From Deltaproteobacteria bacterium (GTDB lineage Bacteria > Desulfobacterota > Desulfobacteria > Desulfobacterales > Desulfosarcinaceae): a DNA stretch of 64,000 nucleotides. Below the pieces are notes generated by a model, which was not told the DNA's origin, did no database searches, and saw only the letters and a list, made by a program, of their open reading frames with translations. Shown piece after piece: positions 45,093 through 54,298 of this stretch. Location: NCBI GenBank assembly GCA_020444075.1, contig JAHLLR010000014.1, positions 1-64,000 of the forward strand, given 5' to 3'. A program made the position numbers and the translations under genes. Position 1 is the stretch's first letter. Each line of letters begins with the position of its first letter.

Positions 45093-48000
45093 ATGAACGA
45101 GGACACCCAGGTATACCGGCCCAGGAACAACGTCCGGGTCGTCACGGCAACCTCACTTTTCGACGGCCACGACGCTTCCATCAATATCTTCAGGCGCATT
45201 CTGCAGAGCACGGGCGTGGAAGTGATCCACCTGGGCCATAACCGCTCGGTGAAGGAGATCGTGGATGCCGCCATCGAAGAGGACGTCCAGGGAATCGCCA
45301 TCTCCAGCTATCAGGGCGGGCACCTGGAGTTTTTTAAATACATGGTGGATCTGCTTAAAGCGGGCGGAGCCGAGCACATCAAGGTGTTCGGCGGCGGCGG
45401 CGGGGTCATCGTTCCCGAAGAGATCAAGGAACTGGAAGCCTACGGTGTGGCCAGGATTTACACGCCGGAGGATGGTACCCGGATGGGACTTCAGGGGATC
45501 ATCAACCACATGGTTCAACTGATGGATTACTCCCGTTCTGATGTCGCGGACCTGGATCTGTCCGGCCTGACCCCGGACAACAAGCTGCTCACGGCCAACC
45601 TGATCACCGCACTGGAGCAGGCCAAAGCCAAAGAGAACGGTCACCTGGCTAAATTCCGGCAGGAGCTCAAATCCAGGATCGGCGACCGCAAAATCCCGGT
45701 GATCGGCATTACCGGCACCGGCGGCGCCGGCAAGTCCTCCCTCACCGACGAGCTGGTCCTGCGCATGCTTCACGATCTGAAAGAAATCCGTATCGCCATT
45801 ATCAGCGCCGACCCGTCCCGCCGAAAGACCGGCGGCGCCCTTCTGGGCGACCGCATCCGCATGAATGCCATCAACAGCCCCCGGATCTACATGCGTTCCA
45901 TCGCCACGCGGCGTTCCCATACGGAGATCCCCGATGCCCTGGAAGAGGTGCTGGATGTGGTCAAGGCCGCCGGATATGACCTGGTCATCGCCGAAACCGC
46001 CGGCATCGGCCAGGGGGATTCCCACATCATCGATCTGGTTGACCTGTCCATGTACGTCATGACCAGCGATTTTGGCGCCGCCTCCCAGCTGGAAAAGATC
46101 GACATGCTCGATTTTGCCGACATCGTCGTGGTCAACAAGTTCGAAAAGCGCGGCGGTGAGGATGCCGTTCGCGACGTTCGCAAGCAGGTGCAGCGCAACC
46201 GCAATCGCTTTGATCGGTTGCCCGATGACATGCCGGTGTTCGGCACCATTGCCTCCAAGTTCAATGATGACGGCGTCACCGCGCTCTATCATGCCCTGCT
46301 GGACGGCATCAAGGCGAAGACCGGCGTCGCCTTCGAGTCCAGCCTGCCGCGGCCGGACACCAAGCAGTCCACCTCCAAAACCATCATCATCCCGCCGGAG
46401 CGTACCCGCTACCTGGCGGAAATTGCCGAAACGATCCGGAACTACCACCGGGAGACCGACCGTCAGGCAGGCGCCATGCGGCGGGTGTGGCACCTGGAAG
46501 AGACAGCTGCCTCACTGACCGGTGAGGGCATGGATGGAGACTCCGCCATCCTGCTGGAAAAGCTTAAGAAAGAAATCGTCAAGGCCCGCGAGGCACTGGA
46601 TGACGAAACGGAAAACCTGGTCAAGGGGTGGGAAAAGACCCGCGCCGACTATTCCGGCGATGAACTGGTATACACGGTGCGTGGCCGGGAGATCCGCGTG
46701 CCCCTTTACAGCGAATCCCTCTCCCACCAGAAAATTCCCAAGATATCCCTGCCGCGTTTCAAGGATCCCGGTGAAATCTATACCTGGCTCAGGAGGGAGA
46801 ACCTGCCCGGCTACTTTCCCTTTACCGCCGGCGTGTTCCCCATGAAGCGGATGGGCGAGGATCCCACGCGTATGTTCGCCGGGGAAGGCGACCCGGCCCG
46901 CACCAACCGGAGATTCAAACTGCTGTCGTCCAACAGCGAGGCCAAGCGCCTGTCCACCGCCTTCGACTCGGTGACCCTGTACGGCTACGATCCGGACCGC
47001 CGTCCCGACATCTACGGCAAAGTGGGCAATGCCGGGGTGAGCGTCTGCACGCTGGATGACGTCAAGGTGCTCTACGACGGGTTTGAGCTGTGCGCTCCCA
47101 CCACCTCGGTCTCCATGACCATCAACGGTCCGGCGCCGATCATGCTGGCCATGTTTCTCAACACGGCCATCGACCAGCAGGTGGACAAATATGCTGCGGA
47201 AAAGGGCCGGCAGCCGTCGGCTGAGGAAATCCAGAAGATCAAGGCCATGGCGCTGAAGAACGTGCGCGGCACCGTGCAGGCGGATATCCTGAAGGAGGAC
47301 CAGGGACAGAACACCTGCATCTTTTCCATCGATTTCGCCCTGAAGATGATGGGGGATATCCAGCAGTATTTTATCGACAATAACGTGCGAAATTTCTACT
47401 CGGTCTCCATTTCCGGCTACCACATCGCCGAAGCCGGGGCCAACCCCATCAGCCAGCTGGCCTTCACCCTGGCCAACGGCTTCACCTACCTGGAGTACTA
47501 CCTGTCCCGCGGCATGCCCCTGGACAGCTTCGCGCCCAACCTCTCATTCTTCTTTTCCAACGGCATGGATCCCGAGTATACGGTCATCGGCCGGGTGGCC
47601 CGCCGCATCTGGGCGGTGGCCCTGCGGGAGAAGTATGGGGCATCGCTGCGCAGCCAGATGCTCAAGTACCACATCCAGACCTCCGGTCGGAGCCTGCACA
47701 GCCAGGACATTCAACTCAATGACATCCGAACCACCCTGCAGGCGCTGTGCGCCATTTACGACAACTGCCAGAGCCTGCATACCAATGCCTTCGACGAGGC
47801 CATCACCACACCCACGGAAGAGTCGGTGCGCCGCGCCCTGGCCATCCAGCTGATCATCAACCGGGAGTGGGGGCTGGCCAAAAACGAGAACCCCTATCAG
47901 GGCAGCTTTATCGTCGACGACCTGACCGACCTGGTCGAAGAGGCGGTGCTCATGGAGTATGATAAGATCACCGCCCGCGGCGGCGTGCTGGGGGCCATGG

Positions 48001-48380
48001 AAACCGGTTACCAGCGCAGCAAGATCCAGGATGAATCCATGTACTACGAGATGCTCAAGCATACGGGCGAATATCCCATCGTGGGCGTCAACACCTTCAG
48101 GGACCCCCATGCCGACGGCGCCGATCTGCTCGAAGTGGCCTCCTGCATCGATCTGGCCCGGGCCACTACGGAGGAGAAGGAATCCCAGCTCAACCGGCTG
48201 AAGGACTTCCAGACCCGCAACGCCGACCAGGCCGGAGAGGCCCTGACGCGGCTTCAGCGGGTGGCCCTTTCCGGTGACAACATCTTTGCCGAACTGATGG
48301 AAACGGTGAAATGCTGCAGCCTGGGGCAGATCACCGGCGCGCTTTATGACGTGGGCGGGCAGTACCGGAGAAATATGTAA
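45093..48380 (+). CDS. icmF: Fused isobutyryl-CoA mutase (IcmF)
   Basis: A 1095-residue B12-dependent mutase that interconverts isobutyryl-CoA and butyryl-CoA. Domains in order: cobalamin-binding (about 12-145, with [10 protein letters not shown] carrying the cobalt-ligand His), a MeaI-type GTPase chaperone (P-loop GTGGAGKS at 208-215), a linker, and the catalytic TIM barrel (about 560-1095). At the two positions that decide acyl specificity it has F595 (RMFAGEGD) and Q739 (GQNTCIF) where methylmalonyl-CoA mutase has Tyr and Arg. This matches isobutyryl-CoA mutase. AGGAGG precedes the ATG. Confidence 0.95.
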   Translation: MNEDTQVYRPRNNVRVVTATSLFDGHDASINIFRRILQSTGVEVIHLGHNRSVKEIVDAAIEEDVQGIAISSYQGGHLEFFKYMVDLLKAGGAEHIKVFGGGGGVIVPEEIKELEAYGVARIYTPEDGTRMGLQGIINHMVQLMDYSRSDVADLDLSGLTPDNKLLTANLITALEQAKAKENGHLAKFRQELKSRIGDRKIPVIGITGTGGAGKSSLTDELVLRMLHDLKEIRIAIISADPSRRKTGGALLGDRIRMNAINSPRIYMRSIATRRSHTEIPDALEEVLDVVKAAGYDLVIAETAGIGQGDSHIIDLVDLSMYVMTSDFGAASQLEKIDMLDFADIVVVNKFEKRGGEDAVRDVRKQVQRNRNRFDRLPDDMPVFGTIASKFNDDGVTALYHALLDGIKAKTGVAFESSLPRPDTKQSTSKTIIIPPERTRYLAEIAETIRNYHRETDRQAGAMRRVWHLEETAASLTGEGMDGDSAILLEKLKKEIVKAREALDDETENLVKGWEKTRADYSGDELVYTVRGREIRVPLYSESLSHQKIPKISLPRFKDPGEIYTWLRRENLPGYFPFTAGVFPMKRMGEDPTRMFAGEGDPARTNRRFKLLSSNSEAKRLSTAFDSVTLYGYDPDRRPDIYGKVGNAGVSVCTLDDVKVLYDGFELCAPTTSVSMTINGPAPIMLAMFLNTAIDQQVDKYAAEKGRQPSAEEIQKIKAMALKNVRGTVQADILKEDQGQNTCIFSIDFALKMMGDIQQYFIDNNVRNFYSVSISGYHIAEAGANPISQLAFTLANGFTYLEYYLSRGMPLDSFAPNLSFFFSNGMDPEYTVIGRVARRIWAVALREKYGASLRSQMLKYHIQTSGRSLHSQDIQLNDIRTTLQALCAIYDNCQSLHTNAFDEAITTPTEESVRRALAIQLIINREWGLAKNENPYQGSFIVDDLTDLVEEAVLMEYDKITARGGVLGAMETGYQRSKIQDESMYYEMLKHTGEYPIVGVNTFRDPHADGADLLEVASCIDLARATTEEKESQLNRLKDFQTRNADQAGEALTRLQRVALSGDNIFAELMETVKCCSLGQITGALYDVGGQYRRNM

Positions 48381-48383
48381 ACG

Positions 48384-48482
48384 AAGGATCCTAGGGTCGA
48401 GGGGGCAAGGATTCAAGGCGGCAGGCCGATTGCGAACCATTCCTTCACTTGACCCCTCGACCCCTTGACTCCTTGAACCCTT
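48384..48482. repeat. Octamer-built inverted-repeat element, family A, copy 3
   Basis: AAGGATCCTAGGGTCGAGGG at the left and CCCTCGACCCCTTGACTCC then TTGAACCCTTA at the right, with a centre of about 35 bases. It lies between icmF and the thiolase gene. Confidence 0.75.
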
Positions 48483-48501
48483 AATCTGTTGGAGAGTTGA
48501 T

Positions 48502-49677
48502 ATGAACGAAGCAGTCATCATCAGTGCGGTGCGGACACCGCTGGGCAGTTTCAACGGATCCCTGTCCGACATCGGAGCGACGGACCTGGGTGCCATCGTG
48601 ATTCAGGAAGCCATCAAACGGGCCGGCATCGAGAAAGCCGAGGTGAATGAAGTTCTCATGGGGCAGGTGCTGCCCTGCGGCTACGGCCAGAACCCGGCCA
48701 AGCAGGCCTCGGTCAAGGCCGGCCTGCCCTGGGAGGTCGAGGCGATCACCGTCAACAAAGTCTGCGGTTCCGCCCTGAAAACCGTCATGCTGGCGGCTCA
48801 GGCCATTCAGACCGGTGATGCCGAGGTGGTGGTGGCCGGCGGCATGGAGAACATGAGCATGGCCCCCTACTACCTGGAAAAGGCGCGCTTCGGTTACCGC
48901 ATGGGACCGGGCCAGCTCCAGGACTCCATGATCCACGACGGCCTGTGGGACATCGTCAACGATTTCCACATGGGCATGTCCAACGAGCTTTGCTCCGAAC
49001 GCTACCATGTCAGCCGGGAAGACCAGGACCGCTACGCCGCCGAATCCTATCGCCGGACGCTGAATTCGATCAACAGCGGGCGTTTCGACGCCGAAATCGT
49101 GCCCGTCTCCATTCCCCGCCGCAAGGGGGAACCCGTGCTTTTCGATAAAGATGAATGTGCCCGGGAGACGTCGTATGAGGACCTGGCCAGGATGAAACCG
49201 GCTTTTAAAAAGGACGGGGTCGGCACTGCCGGCAATGCCTCCATCATCAGCGATGGCGCCGCCGCCGTGGTGGTCATGTCCCGGGAAAAGGCCGATGCGC
49301 TGGGATGCACGGTCATGGCCACCATCGGTGCCCAGGCCTCCTACGGCATCGACATGAAATACGTGCTGGTGGCGCCCATCTGGGCCATTCCCAAATGCCT
49401 GAAGAAGGAAGGCATCGGCATCGAGGACGTGGACCTGTTCGAGGTCAACGAAGCCTTTTCCGGATCCACCGTCTGTGCAATGAAGGAACTGGGGCTTTCC
49501 GCCGAAAAAACCAACGTCAACGGCGGCAGCGTGGCCCTGGGCCACCCCATCGGCGCCAGCGGCTGCCGGGTGCTGGTGACCCTGCTGCACGAGATGATTC
49601 GCCGCGACAAAAAGACCGGGCTGGCTTCGCTTTGCCTGGGGGGTGGGGAGGCGGTCTCCATGGTGGTTAAACGTTAG
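48502..49677 (+). CDS. Acetyl-CoA C-acetyltransferase (thiolase)
   Basis: A 391-residue thiolase that cleaves acetoacetyl-CoA into two acetyl-CoA (or the reverse). It has the nucleophile C88 (VNKVCGSALKTV), the GHPIGASGCR His motif and the second Cys C378 (LCLGGGEAVSM). Length and motifs match the AtoB/PhaA biosynthetic-type thiolases. It is placed between icmF and the 3-hydroxybutyryl-CoA dehydrogenase, completing the last step of butyrate oxidation. The start is an ATG at 48502 with GGAGAG upstream. Confidence 0.95.
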   Translation: MNEAVIISAVRTPLGSFNGSLSDIGATDLGAIVIQEAIKRAGIEKAEVNEVLMGQVLPCGYGQNPAKQASVKAGLPWEVEAITVNKVCGSALKTVMLAAQAIQTGDAEVVVAGGMENMSMAPYYLEKARFGYRMGPGQLQDSMIHDGLWDIVNDFHMGMSNELCSERYHVSREDQDRYAAESYRRTLNSINSGRFDAEIVPVSIPRRKGEPVLFDKDECARETSYEDLARMKPAFKKDGVGTAGNASIISDGAAAVVVMSREKADALGCTVMATIGAQASYGIDMKYVLVAPIWAIPKCLKKEGIGIEDVDLFEVNEAFSGSTVCAMKELGLSAEKTNVNGGSVALGHPIGASGCRVLVTLLHEMIRRDKKTGLASLCLGGGEAVSMVVKR

Positions 49678-49690
49678 TGTCCACCCATAA

Positions 49691-49789
49691 AGGGCATCTT
49701 TCGGCCCAGCTCGGCGTTCTCGTGTTTTGGAAATCCTCGACGTAGCGCTGCTACGCCTGCGGTTTCCAAAACTCTGCGGCCTTGATCTG
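49691..49789 (+). repeat. Dispersed REP-like element, family B, copy 2
   Basis: Inverted copy of 2579-2678, with the same CGTAGCGCTGCTACG hairpin (49741-49755) and CTCGGCGTTCTCGTG stretch. It starts 14 bases after the thiolase stop. Confidence 0.75.
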
Positions 49790-49850
49790 AACCGCAAGCC
49801 ACCCTTTCTGGATGGACACGGGTCGTTTTGTTTTCGAATATCAAAAACGG

Positions 49851-49914
49851 TGTCACTCCCGCGGGAGTCCATCGGTTGACATAGAAACTGGATTCCCGCT
49901 TTCGCGGGAAAGAC
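49851..49914. repeat. GGATTCCCGCTTTCGCGGGAA intergenic repeat
   Basis: Contains TTCCCGCTTTCGCGGGAA (49892-49909), preceded by GTCACTCCCGCGGGAGTCC. This type of repeat (translated FPRKRES) is widespread between genes in proteobacteria. It lies directly before the 3-hydroxybutyryl-CoA dehydrogenase gene and may carry or separate promoters. Confidence 0.65.
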
Positions 49915-49935
49915 AAACAAGGAGGAGAGGAAACA

Positions 49936-50784
49936 ATGGAAATCAATACCTTCGGCGTCATCGGCGCCGGTCAGATGGGCAACGGCATCGCCCAGGTGGC
50001 GGCCACCGCCGGATTGACCGTCATCATGAGCGACATCAAGATTGACTATGCGGAAAAGGGGCTGGCCAACATTACCAGGATCCTCGGCAAGAACGTGGAC
50101 AAGGGTAAACTCTCGGCCGGCGACAAGGATGCGATCCTGGGCCGCATCAAGATCACCGCCGACCTCAAGGATATGGCCGAGGCGGATTTCGTGGTGGAGG
50201 CGGCCACGGAAAACGAGACCCTCAAGTTCAAGATCTTCAAGGATCTGGACACGATCTGCCGGCCCGGGGTGATCCTTTCCACCAACACCTCCTCCATTCC
50301 CATCGGCCGGATCGCCGCCCAGACCGGACGCCCGGACAAGGTCATCGGCATGCATTTCATGAACCCGGTGCCGGTGATGAAACTGGTGGAGGTAATCCGC
50401 GGCCTGGCCACCTCCGACGAGACCTTCCATACCACCTGGGACCTGTCGCTGAAATTCGGCAAGACCCCGGCCCTGGCCAACGACTTTCCCGGCTTCATCG
50501 CCAACCGCATCCTGCTGCCCATGATCAACGAGGCGGTGTTTGCCCTGTACCATTCGGTGGGCACCCGCGAAGACATCGATACGGTTATGCGGCTGGGCAT
50601 GAACCATCCCATGGGGCCGCTTGCCCTGGCGGACCTGATCGGTCTGGACACCTGCCTGGCCATCATGGAGACCCTGTACAACGGATTCAAGGACTCCAAG
50701 TACCGGCCCTGCCCGCTGCTGAGAAAATACGTGGAAGCCGGCTGGCTCGGCAGAAAGACCGGCCGAGGGTTTTACGAATACTAA
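49936..50784 (+). CDS. hbd: 3-hydroxybutyryl-CoA dehydrogenase
   Basis: A 282-residue NAD(P)-dependent enzyme that oxidises 3-hydroxybutyryl-CoA to acetoacetyl-CoA in the breakdown direction. GVIGAGQMGNGIAQVAA (about 6-22) is the Rossmann loop. The catalytic His region is GMHFMNPVPVMKLVEVI, preceded by STNTSSIPIGRIA, and the C-terminal domain has NRILLPMINEAVFAL and LRLGMNHPMGPLALADLIGLD-like sequence. GGAGAGG precedes the ATG. It sits just downstream of the thiolase gene. Confidence 0.95.
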   Translation: MEINTFGVIGAGQMGNGIAQVAATAGLTVIMSDIKIDYAEKGLANITRILGKNVDKGKLSAGDKDAILGRIKITADLKDMAEADFVVEAATENETLKFKIFKDLDTICRPGVILSTNTSSIPIGRIAAQTGRPDKVIGMHFMNPVPVMKLVEVIRGLATSDETFHTTWDLSLKFGKTPALANDFPGFIANRILLPMINEAVFALYHSVGTREDIDTVMRLGMNHPMGPLALADLIGLDTCLAIMETLYNGFKDSKYRPCPLLRKYVEAGWLGRKTGRGFYEY

Positions 50785-50789
50785 AAGGG

Positions 50790-50866
50790 AAGGGTTCAAG
50801 GGGTCAAGGATTCCGGGTTTCGCCTTCACTTGACCCCCCGACCCCTTGAATCCTCGAACCCTTTTT
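50790..50866. repeat. Octamer-built inverted-repeat element, family A, copy 4 (short)
   Basis: AAGGGTTCAAGGGGTCAAGG on the left and CCCCTTGAATCCTCGAACCC followed by TTTTTT on the right, with the smallest centre of the four copies (about 20 bases). The hairpin plus T-tract could end transcription after hbd. Confidence 0.75.
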
Positions 50867-50881
50867 TCACAAGGAGGTACC

Positions 50882-51433
50882 ATGCCCCCCAGAAAAACCA
50901 CCCGTCTGACCCCCGTGGGCAAGAAGATCAAGAAGGCCCGGACCGACAAGAAAATGTCCTACGACACCCTGGCCAACGAGACCGGCTTTTCCATCGAGTT
51001 TCTCAAGAAGGTGGAAGCCGGCAAGGTCACGCCGCCGGTGGGCTCCCTGCTGCAGATTTCCCGGGCCCTTGAAATCGACTCCGGGGACCTGCTCAAGGAA
51101 GAAGAAGATCGCATGCAGGACCGCATCAAGGCCTACACCAAGCGGACCTCGAGCTATGCCTACACCACCCTTACGCCGGGTGCCGAGAACAAACATCTCA
51201 AGGCGTTCCGGGTGAAGATCGATGCCATGAAATCGCACGAAGGCGTCAGTTACAACCACGAGGGGGAAGAGTTCGTGTATGTGCTCGACGGGTCTATCGA
51301 GGTGGTTGTGGGTGAACACGTGAACGCTCTCGGTGCCGGCGAATCCCTGCATTTCAATTCCGGCATTCAGCACCATTTGAAAAACACCGGAGACACCGAC
51401 GCCGAACTGATTGTCGTGATTTACAACCCCTAA
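50882..51433 (+). CDS. XRE-family regulator with C-terminal cupin domain
   Basis: A 183-residue protein with a Cro/cI-type helix-turn-helix at about 12-68 (SYDTLANETGFSIEFLKKVEAGKVTPPVGSLLQISRAL) and a cupin_2 barrel at about 105-180 (HEGVSYNHEGEEFVYVLDGSIEVVVGEH...FNSGIQHHLKN). The cupin probably binds a small effector or metal. The ATG at 50882 is fixed by AAGGAGG five bases upstream. Its position between hbd and the second acyl-CoA dehydrogenase suggests it regulates these genes. It is transcribed in the same direction as they are. Confidence 0.9.
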   Translation: MPPRKTTRLTPVGKKIKKARTDKKMSYDTLANETGFSIEFLKKVEAGKVTPPVGSLLQISRALEIDSGDLLKEEEDRMQDRIKAYTKRTSSYAYTTLTPGAENKHLKAFRVKIDAMKSHEGVSYNHEGEEFVYVLDGSIEVVVGEHVNALGAGESLHFNSGIQHHLKNTGDTDAELIVVIYNP

Positions 51434-51574
51434 CGACCGCTTCCAACGAGGCGGCTCAGCTGGGGCCGTGGACGCATGGTCCATCCCGCACCGGTTGGCC
51501 GGTGCATGCCGGTTCAGCCGCGACCATGCCGCCGCCGTTGCCGCCCGTCCGAACCATCAGGAAAGGGACACACC

Positions 51575-52729
51575 ATGTCATTCAAGCTGACCGATGAACA
51601 ATTGATGATTCAGTCCATGGTTCGCGAATTCTCCCGAAAGGTGGTGGCTGAAACTGCAGCGGAGAGGGACAAAACCAAGGAATTCCCCGCTAAAAACCTC
51701 AAGAAAATGGCCGAACTGGGGCTTCTGGGGATGATGGTTCCCTTCGACTACGAAGGGTCGGATTCGGACACGGTGGGATACGTCCTGGCCCTTTCCGAAA
51801 TAGCCTACTCCTGTGCCTCAACGGCGGTGGTCATGTCGGTGCACAACTCCATTGTCTGTGAAAGCATCCTGAATTACGGCAGCGAAGAGCAGAAGCAGCA
51901 CTATCTCAAAGACCTGGCCATGGGCAAATACATCGGTGCCTTCGCCCTTACCGAACCTGAAGCCGGCTCCGATCCGGTGAGCCAGCAGACCACCGCCGTC
52001 CGGGACGGTGACCACTACATCATCAACGGCACCAAGCGGTTCATCACCACCGGCAAAAACTGCGGTCTGGTCATCGTCACCGCCAAAACCGATCCGGATG
52101 CCCGCCACAAAGGGATAAGTACCTTTATCGTGACCAAGGACAATCCCGGACTCGTGGTTGGCAACGTCGAAGACAAGATGGGGCTGCGCGCCTCGGACAC
52201 CACCGACCTGCATTTCGAGGAGTGCCGGGTGCCGGTGTCGGACCGGCTGGGAAAAGCGGGGGAAGGGTTCAAGATCGTCATGAAGGGACTCGACGGCGGC
52301 CGTATCGGCATTGCCGCCCAGAGTCTGGGCGTGGCCCAGGCGGCCTTCGACGCGGCCGTGAAGTACGCCAAGCAGCGGGACCAGTTCGGCCAGAAAATCT
52401 CCAAGTTCCAGGGCCTGCGGTTTATCATCGCCGACATGGCCACCGAAATAGAAGCCGCCCGGCAGCTCACGCTGTCCGCCGCCGCCATGAAGGACCGCAA
52501 GGAACGCTTTACCATCCAAGCCTCCATGGCCAAGCTGTACGCCTCCGAAATGGTCAACCGGGTCACGGCCAAGGCCCTGCAGATGCACGGCGGATACGGG
52601 TTTACCACCGATTATCCCGTAGAACGGTTTTACCGGGATGCCCGGGTGTTCACCATCTACGAAGGCACCTCGGAAATCCAGCGGGTGGTGATCTCCAACA
52701 ATATACTCAAGGACAAACGAACGCCCTGA
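51575..52729 (+). CDS. Acyl-CoA dehydrogenase (second copy)
   Basis: A 384-residue FAD enzyme with the same architecture as the one at 43703: GAFALTEPEAGSDPVSQQTTA, INGTKRFITTG, and near the end HGGYGFTTDYPVERFYRDARVFTIYEGT with catalytic base E363 in the butyryl-CoA dehydrogenase position. The start is set by AGGAAAGGG before the ATG at 51575; an in-frame start at 51476 is open but would give an unusual extension. Two paralogues in one cluster probably serve different acyl chains (for example straight and branched C4-C5). Confidence 0.92.
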   Translation: MSFKLTDEQLMIQSMVREFSRKVVAETAAERDKTKEFPAKNLKKMAELGLLGMMVPFDYEGSDSDTVGYVLALSEIAYSCASTAVVMSVHNSIVCESILNYGSEEQKQHYLKDLAMGKYIGAFALTEPEAGSDPVSQQTTAVRDGDHYIINGTKRFITTGKNCGLVIVTAKTDPDARHKGISTFIVTKDNPGLVVGNVEDKMGLRASDTTDLHFEECRVPVSDRLGKAGEGFKIVMKGLDGGRIGIAAQSLGVAQAAFDAAVKYAKQRDQFGQKISKFQGLRFIIADMATEIEAARQLTLSAAAMKDRKERFTIQASMAKLYASEMVNRVTAKALQMHGGYGFTTDYPVERFYRDARVFTIYEGTSEIQRVVISNNILKDKRTP

Positions 52730-52803
52730 TAATATCCAGAAACGGCATCTTTCCCTTTCTGAATACAATCCGCAGCTAAACAATGGCTTAAAGGAGGACC
52801 ATC

Positions 52804-53307
52804 ATGGTCAGAACGGAAATTTCACTCTTCCTGAAAAACGAGCCCGGAGAACTGGGACGGTTGGCCACGCTCATGGGCGAAGCCGGCATCAATATCGATG
52901 CGCTGACCATCCAGGATGCGTCGGCCTATGTGCTGGAGCTGTTCAAGGCCAGGGGGAAATCACTCAAACGGATCGCTTCGGCCGCCAGCTATAACTCCAT
53001 GCGCAAAGATTCCGCCCAGTTTGCCCTGATTCGCCTGCTGGCCGAAGACGGCAAGACCAACGCCGCCATCGACCTGCTTTCCCAGCACGACTACACCTTC
53101 GACATCATGCCGGTCATCGCCGTCCAGTTGGACAACAAACCCGGCGAGCTGGCCCGCCTATCCTCCCAATTCGGTAAGGAGGGCATCAACATCAACTACG
53201 TTTACGGTTCCGTTGCCGGCCCGGATGCCAAATGCCTGTTTGTCTTCTGCCCCGAGGACATCGATCTGGCATCCAAGATCTTTAGCAAAGGTAAAACAGA
53301 AAAATAG
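52804..53307 (+). CDS. Tandem ACT-domain protein
   Basis: A 167-residue protein made of two ACT domains (about 4-70 and 100-160), each with the ligand-loop pattern EPGELGRLATLMGEAGINIDAL and KPGELARLSSQFGKEGININYV. No catalytic domain is attached. ACT domains bind amino acids or related small molecules, and stand-alone tandem ACT proteins in anaerobes are often next to acyl-CoA or CoA-ligase genes. AAAGGAGG precedes the ATG. It is separated from the acyl-CoA dehydrogenase by 74 bases on the same strand and may be a regulator or allosteric subunit. Confidence 0.85.
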   Translation: MVRTEISLFLKNEPGELGRLATLMGEAGINIDALTIQDASAYVLELFKARGKSLKRIASAASYNSMRKDSAQFALIRLLAEDGKTNAAIDLLSQHDYTFDIMPVIAVQLDNKPGELARLSSQFGKEGININYVYGSVAGPDAKCLFVFCPEDIDLASKIFSKGKTEK

Positions 53308-53441
53308 ATGAAGGTTCTGCCGATCCAAAACCATCGGCAACCCGGCCATTGATATTTCCGCTATCGTTGTAATCTTAAGTCTGTGAGCAATCTGAATCGA
53401 ATCAGATACCACCCTAAAAACATACCTGTTGGAGGTTCGAT

Positions 53442-53654
53442 ATGAACAGACAAGATTGTGTAAGTGAAAAATGGTCGAGCCGGACTGTTGGGCTGATCGT
53501 TCTGCCCCTGGCGCTGGCGCTGGGTTTCCTGGGATTTCTGATCCTTCCGGTGGTGGGGCTTTTTTTTGCCGTTCCGCTGTTTATCCTTTCATTTTTCTTT
53601 ATCGCGGCACCGGAAAGCAGGGTATGCCGTCTGATTCTGCGCAAAGAGACCTGA
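53442..53654 (+). CDS. Small two-helix membrane protein
   Basis: A 70-residue protein with GGAGG before the ATG. Two hydrophobic segments (about 16-36 and 38-56) are joined by a Pro turn, and the C-terminal RVCRLILRKET is positively charged, so the ends are probably cytoplasmic. No family is recognised. It is on the strand of the hgc locus but is separated from arsR by a 283-base region that contains a strong hairpin, so co-transcription is doubtful. Confidence 0.6.
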   Translation: MNRQDCVSEKWSSRTVGLIVLPLALALGFLGFLILPVVGLFFAVPLFILSFFFIAAPESRVCRLILRKET

Positions 53655-53673
53655 TCCCCCGCCTGTTGGAGGA

Positions 53674-53713
53674 CGGTGGTGTGACGCCGCCCGTCAGGTT
53701 CGTCACACCACCG
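53674..53713. terminator. 13-bp perfect inverted repeat upstream of arsR-hgcAB
   Basis: CGGTGGTGTGACG pairs perfectly with CGTCACACCACCG around a 14-base loop. It lies 19 bases after the stop of the small membrane protein, the expected position for a terminator, although no T-tract follows. The remainder of the gap to arsR shows no gene. Confidence 0.5.
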
Positions 53714-53878
53714 CCGTTCCCGCCGTTGCCTCACATCTCCATTTGCCTGATGGGCCGCATTAAATAATTGTTGCTGTTCCGCCACCGGAAATGTCAGCTT
53801 CTGGTGGGTGGCCTGTAGCGCCGGTGAGCATCCCTGTCATCAGCCGGTTTCCTTGTTTTAAACGCGTTTAAAAGGCGA

Positions 53879-53918
53879 TTGACATACAGGCGTTCATTGT
53901 ATATCGTCGTTTTACGAT
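53879..53918 (+). promoter_or_regulatory. Promoter and likely ArsR operator of the arsR-hgcAB operon
   Basis: TTGACA (53879-53884) is followed by TATATC after 15 bases and by ATCGT-CGTTTT-ACGAT (53903-53918), a 5-base inverted repeat of the size and AT content usual for ArsR/SmtB operators. It ends 20 bases before the arsR start, so repression by the encoded ArsR protein is likely. Confidence 0.5.
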
Positions 53919-53937
53919 TAATAGGCGGCTACCCCGG

Positions 53938-54249
53938 ATGACCCAAGCGGAAACATTCATGAAGCAAGACAGTGAATCCCTCCTTGATGCCCATGCTTTC
54001 GCCGGTGTCTGCAAGGCGCTGGGACATCCCGCGCGGATTCGGATCGTCGAGCACCTCAAGGCCATCGATCGATGCATCTGCGGTGAGATCGTTCAGATCC
54101 TGCCCCTGGCCCAGTCCACCGTGAGTCAGCATTTAAAAGTGCTGAAAAACGCCGGACTCGTCAAAGGGGAGGTGGAGGGCCCCTGTACCTGCTATTGCCT
54201 GGACCGTGAGACTCTGGAGCGATTCAAGAAAACTGCGGGATCCATTTGA
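53938..54249 (+). CDS. ArsR-family metal- or redox-sensing regulator of the hgc locus
   Basis: A 103-residue winged-helix repressor: LGHPARIRIVEHL, then IDRCICGEIVQILPLAQSTVSQHLKVLKNAGLVKGEVEGP, the recognition helix and wing of the ArsR/SmtB family. RCICGE resembles the ELCVCDL metal-binding site of ArsR, and CTCYCLD lies in the wing. Known regulators of this type release DNA when As(III), Sb(III), Cd(II) or Hg(II) bind. It is the first gene of the operon with hgcA, 49 bases ahead. An internal ATG at 53959 is an alternative start. Confidence 0.92.
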   Translation: MTQAETFMKQDSESLLDAHAFAGVCKALGHPARIRIVEHLKAIDRCICGEIVQILPLAQSTVSQHLKVLKNAGLVKGEVEGPCTCYCLDRETLERFKKTAGSI

Positions 54250-54298
54250 ACCCTGATGTTGTTCAATCTATAAACTGCACCGGTTTGCGAGGTAAACG

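Noticed and set aside
48481-50949. 822-codon minus-strand frame across thiolase and hbd
   Set aside because: It covers two strongly identified genes and the intergenic repeats between them. Translation through the repeats explains its apparent continuity.
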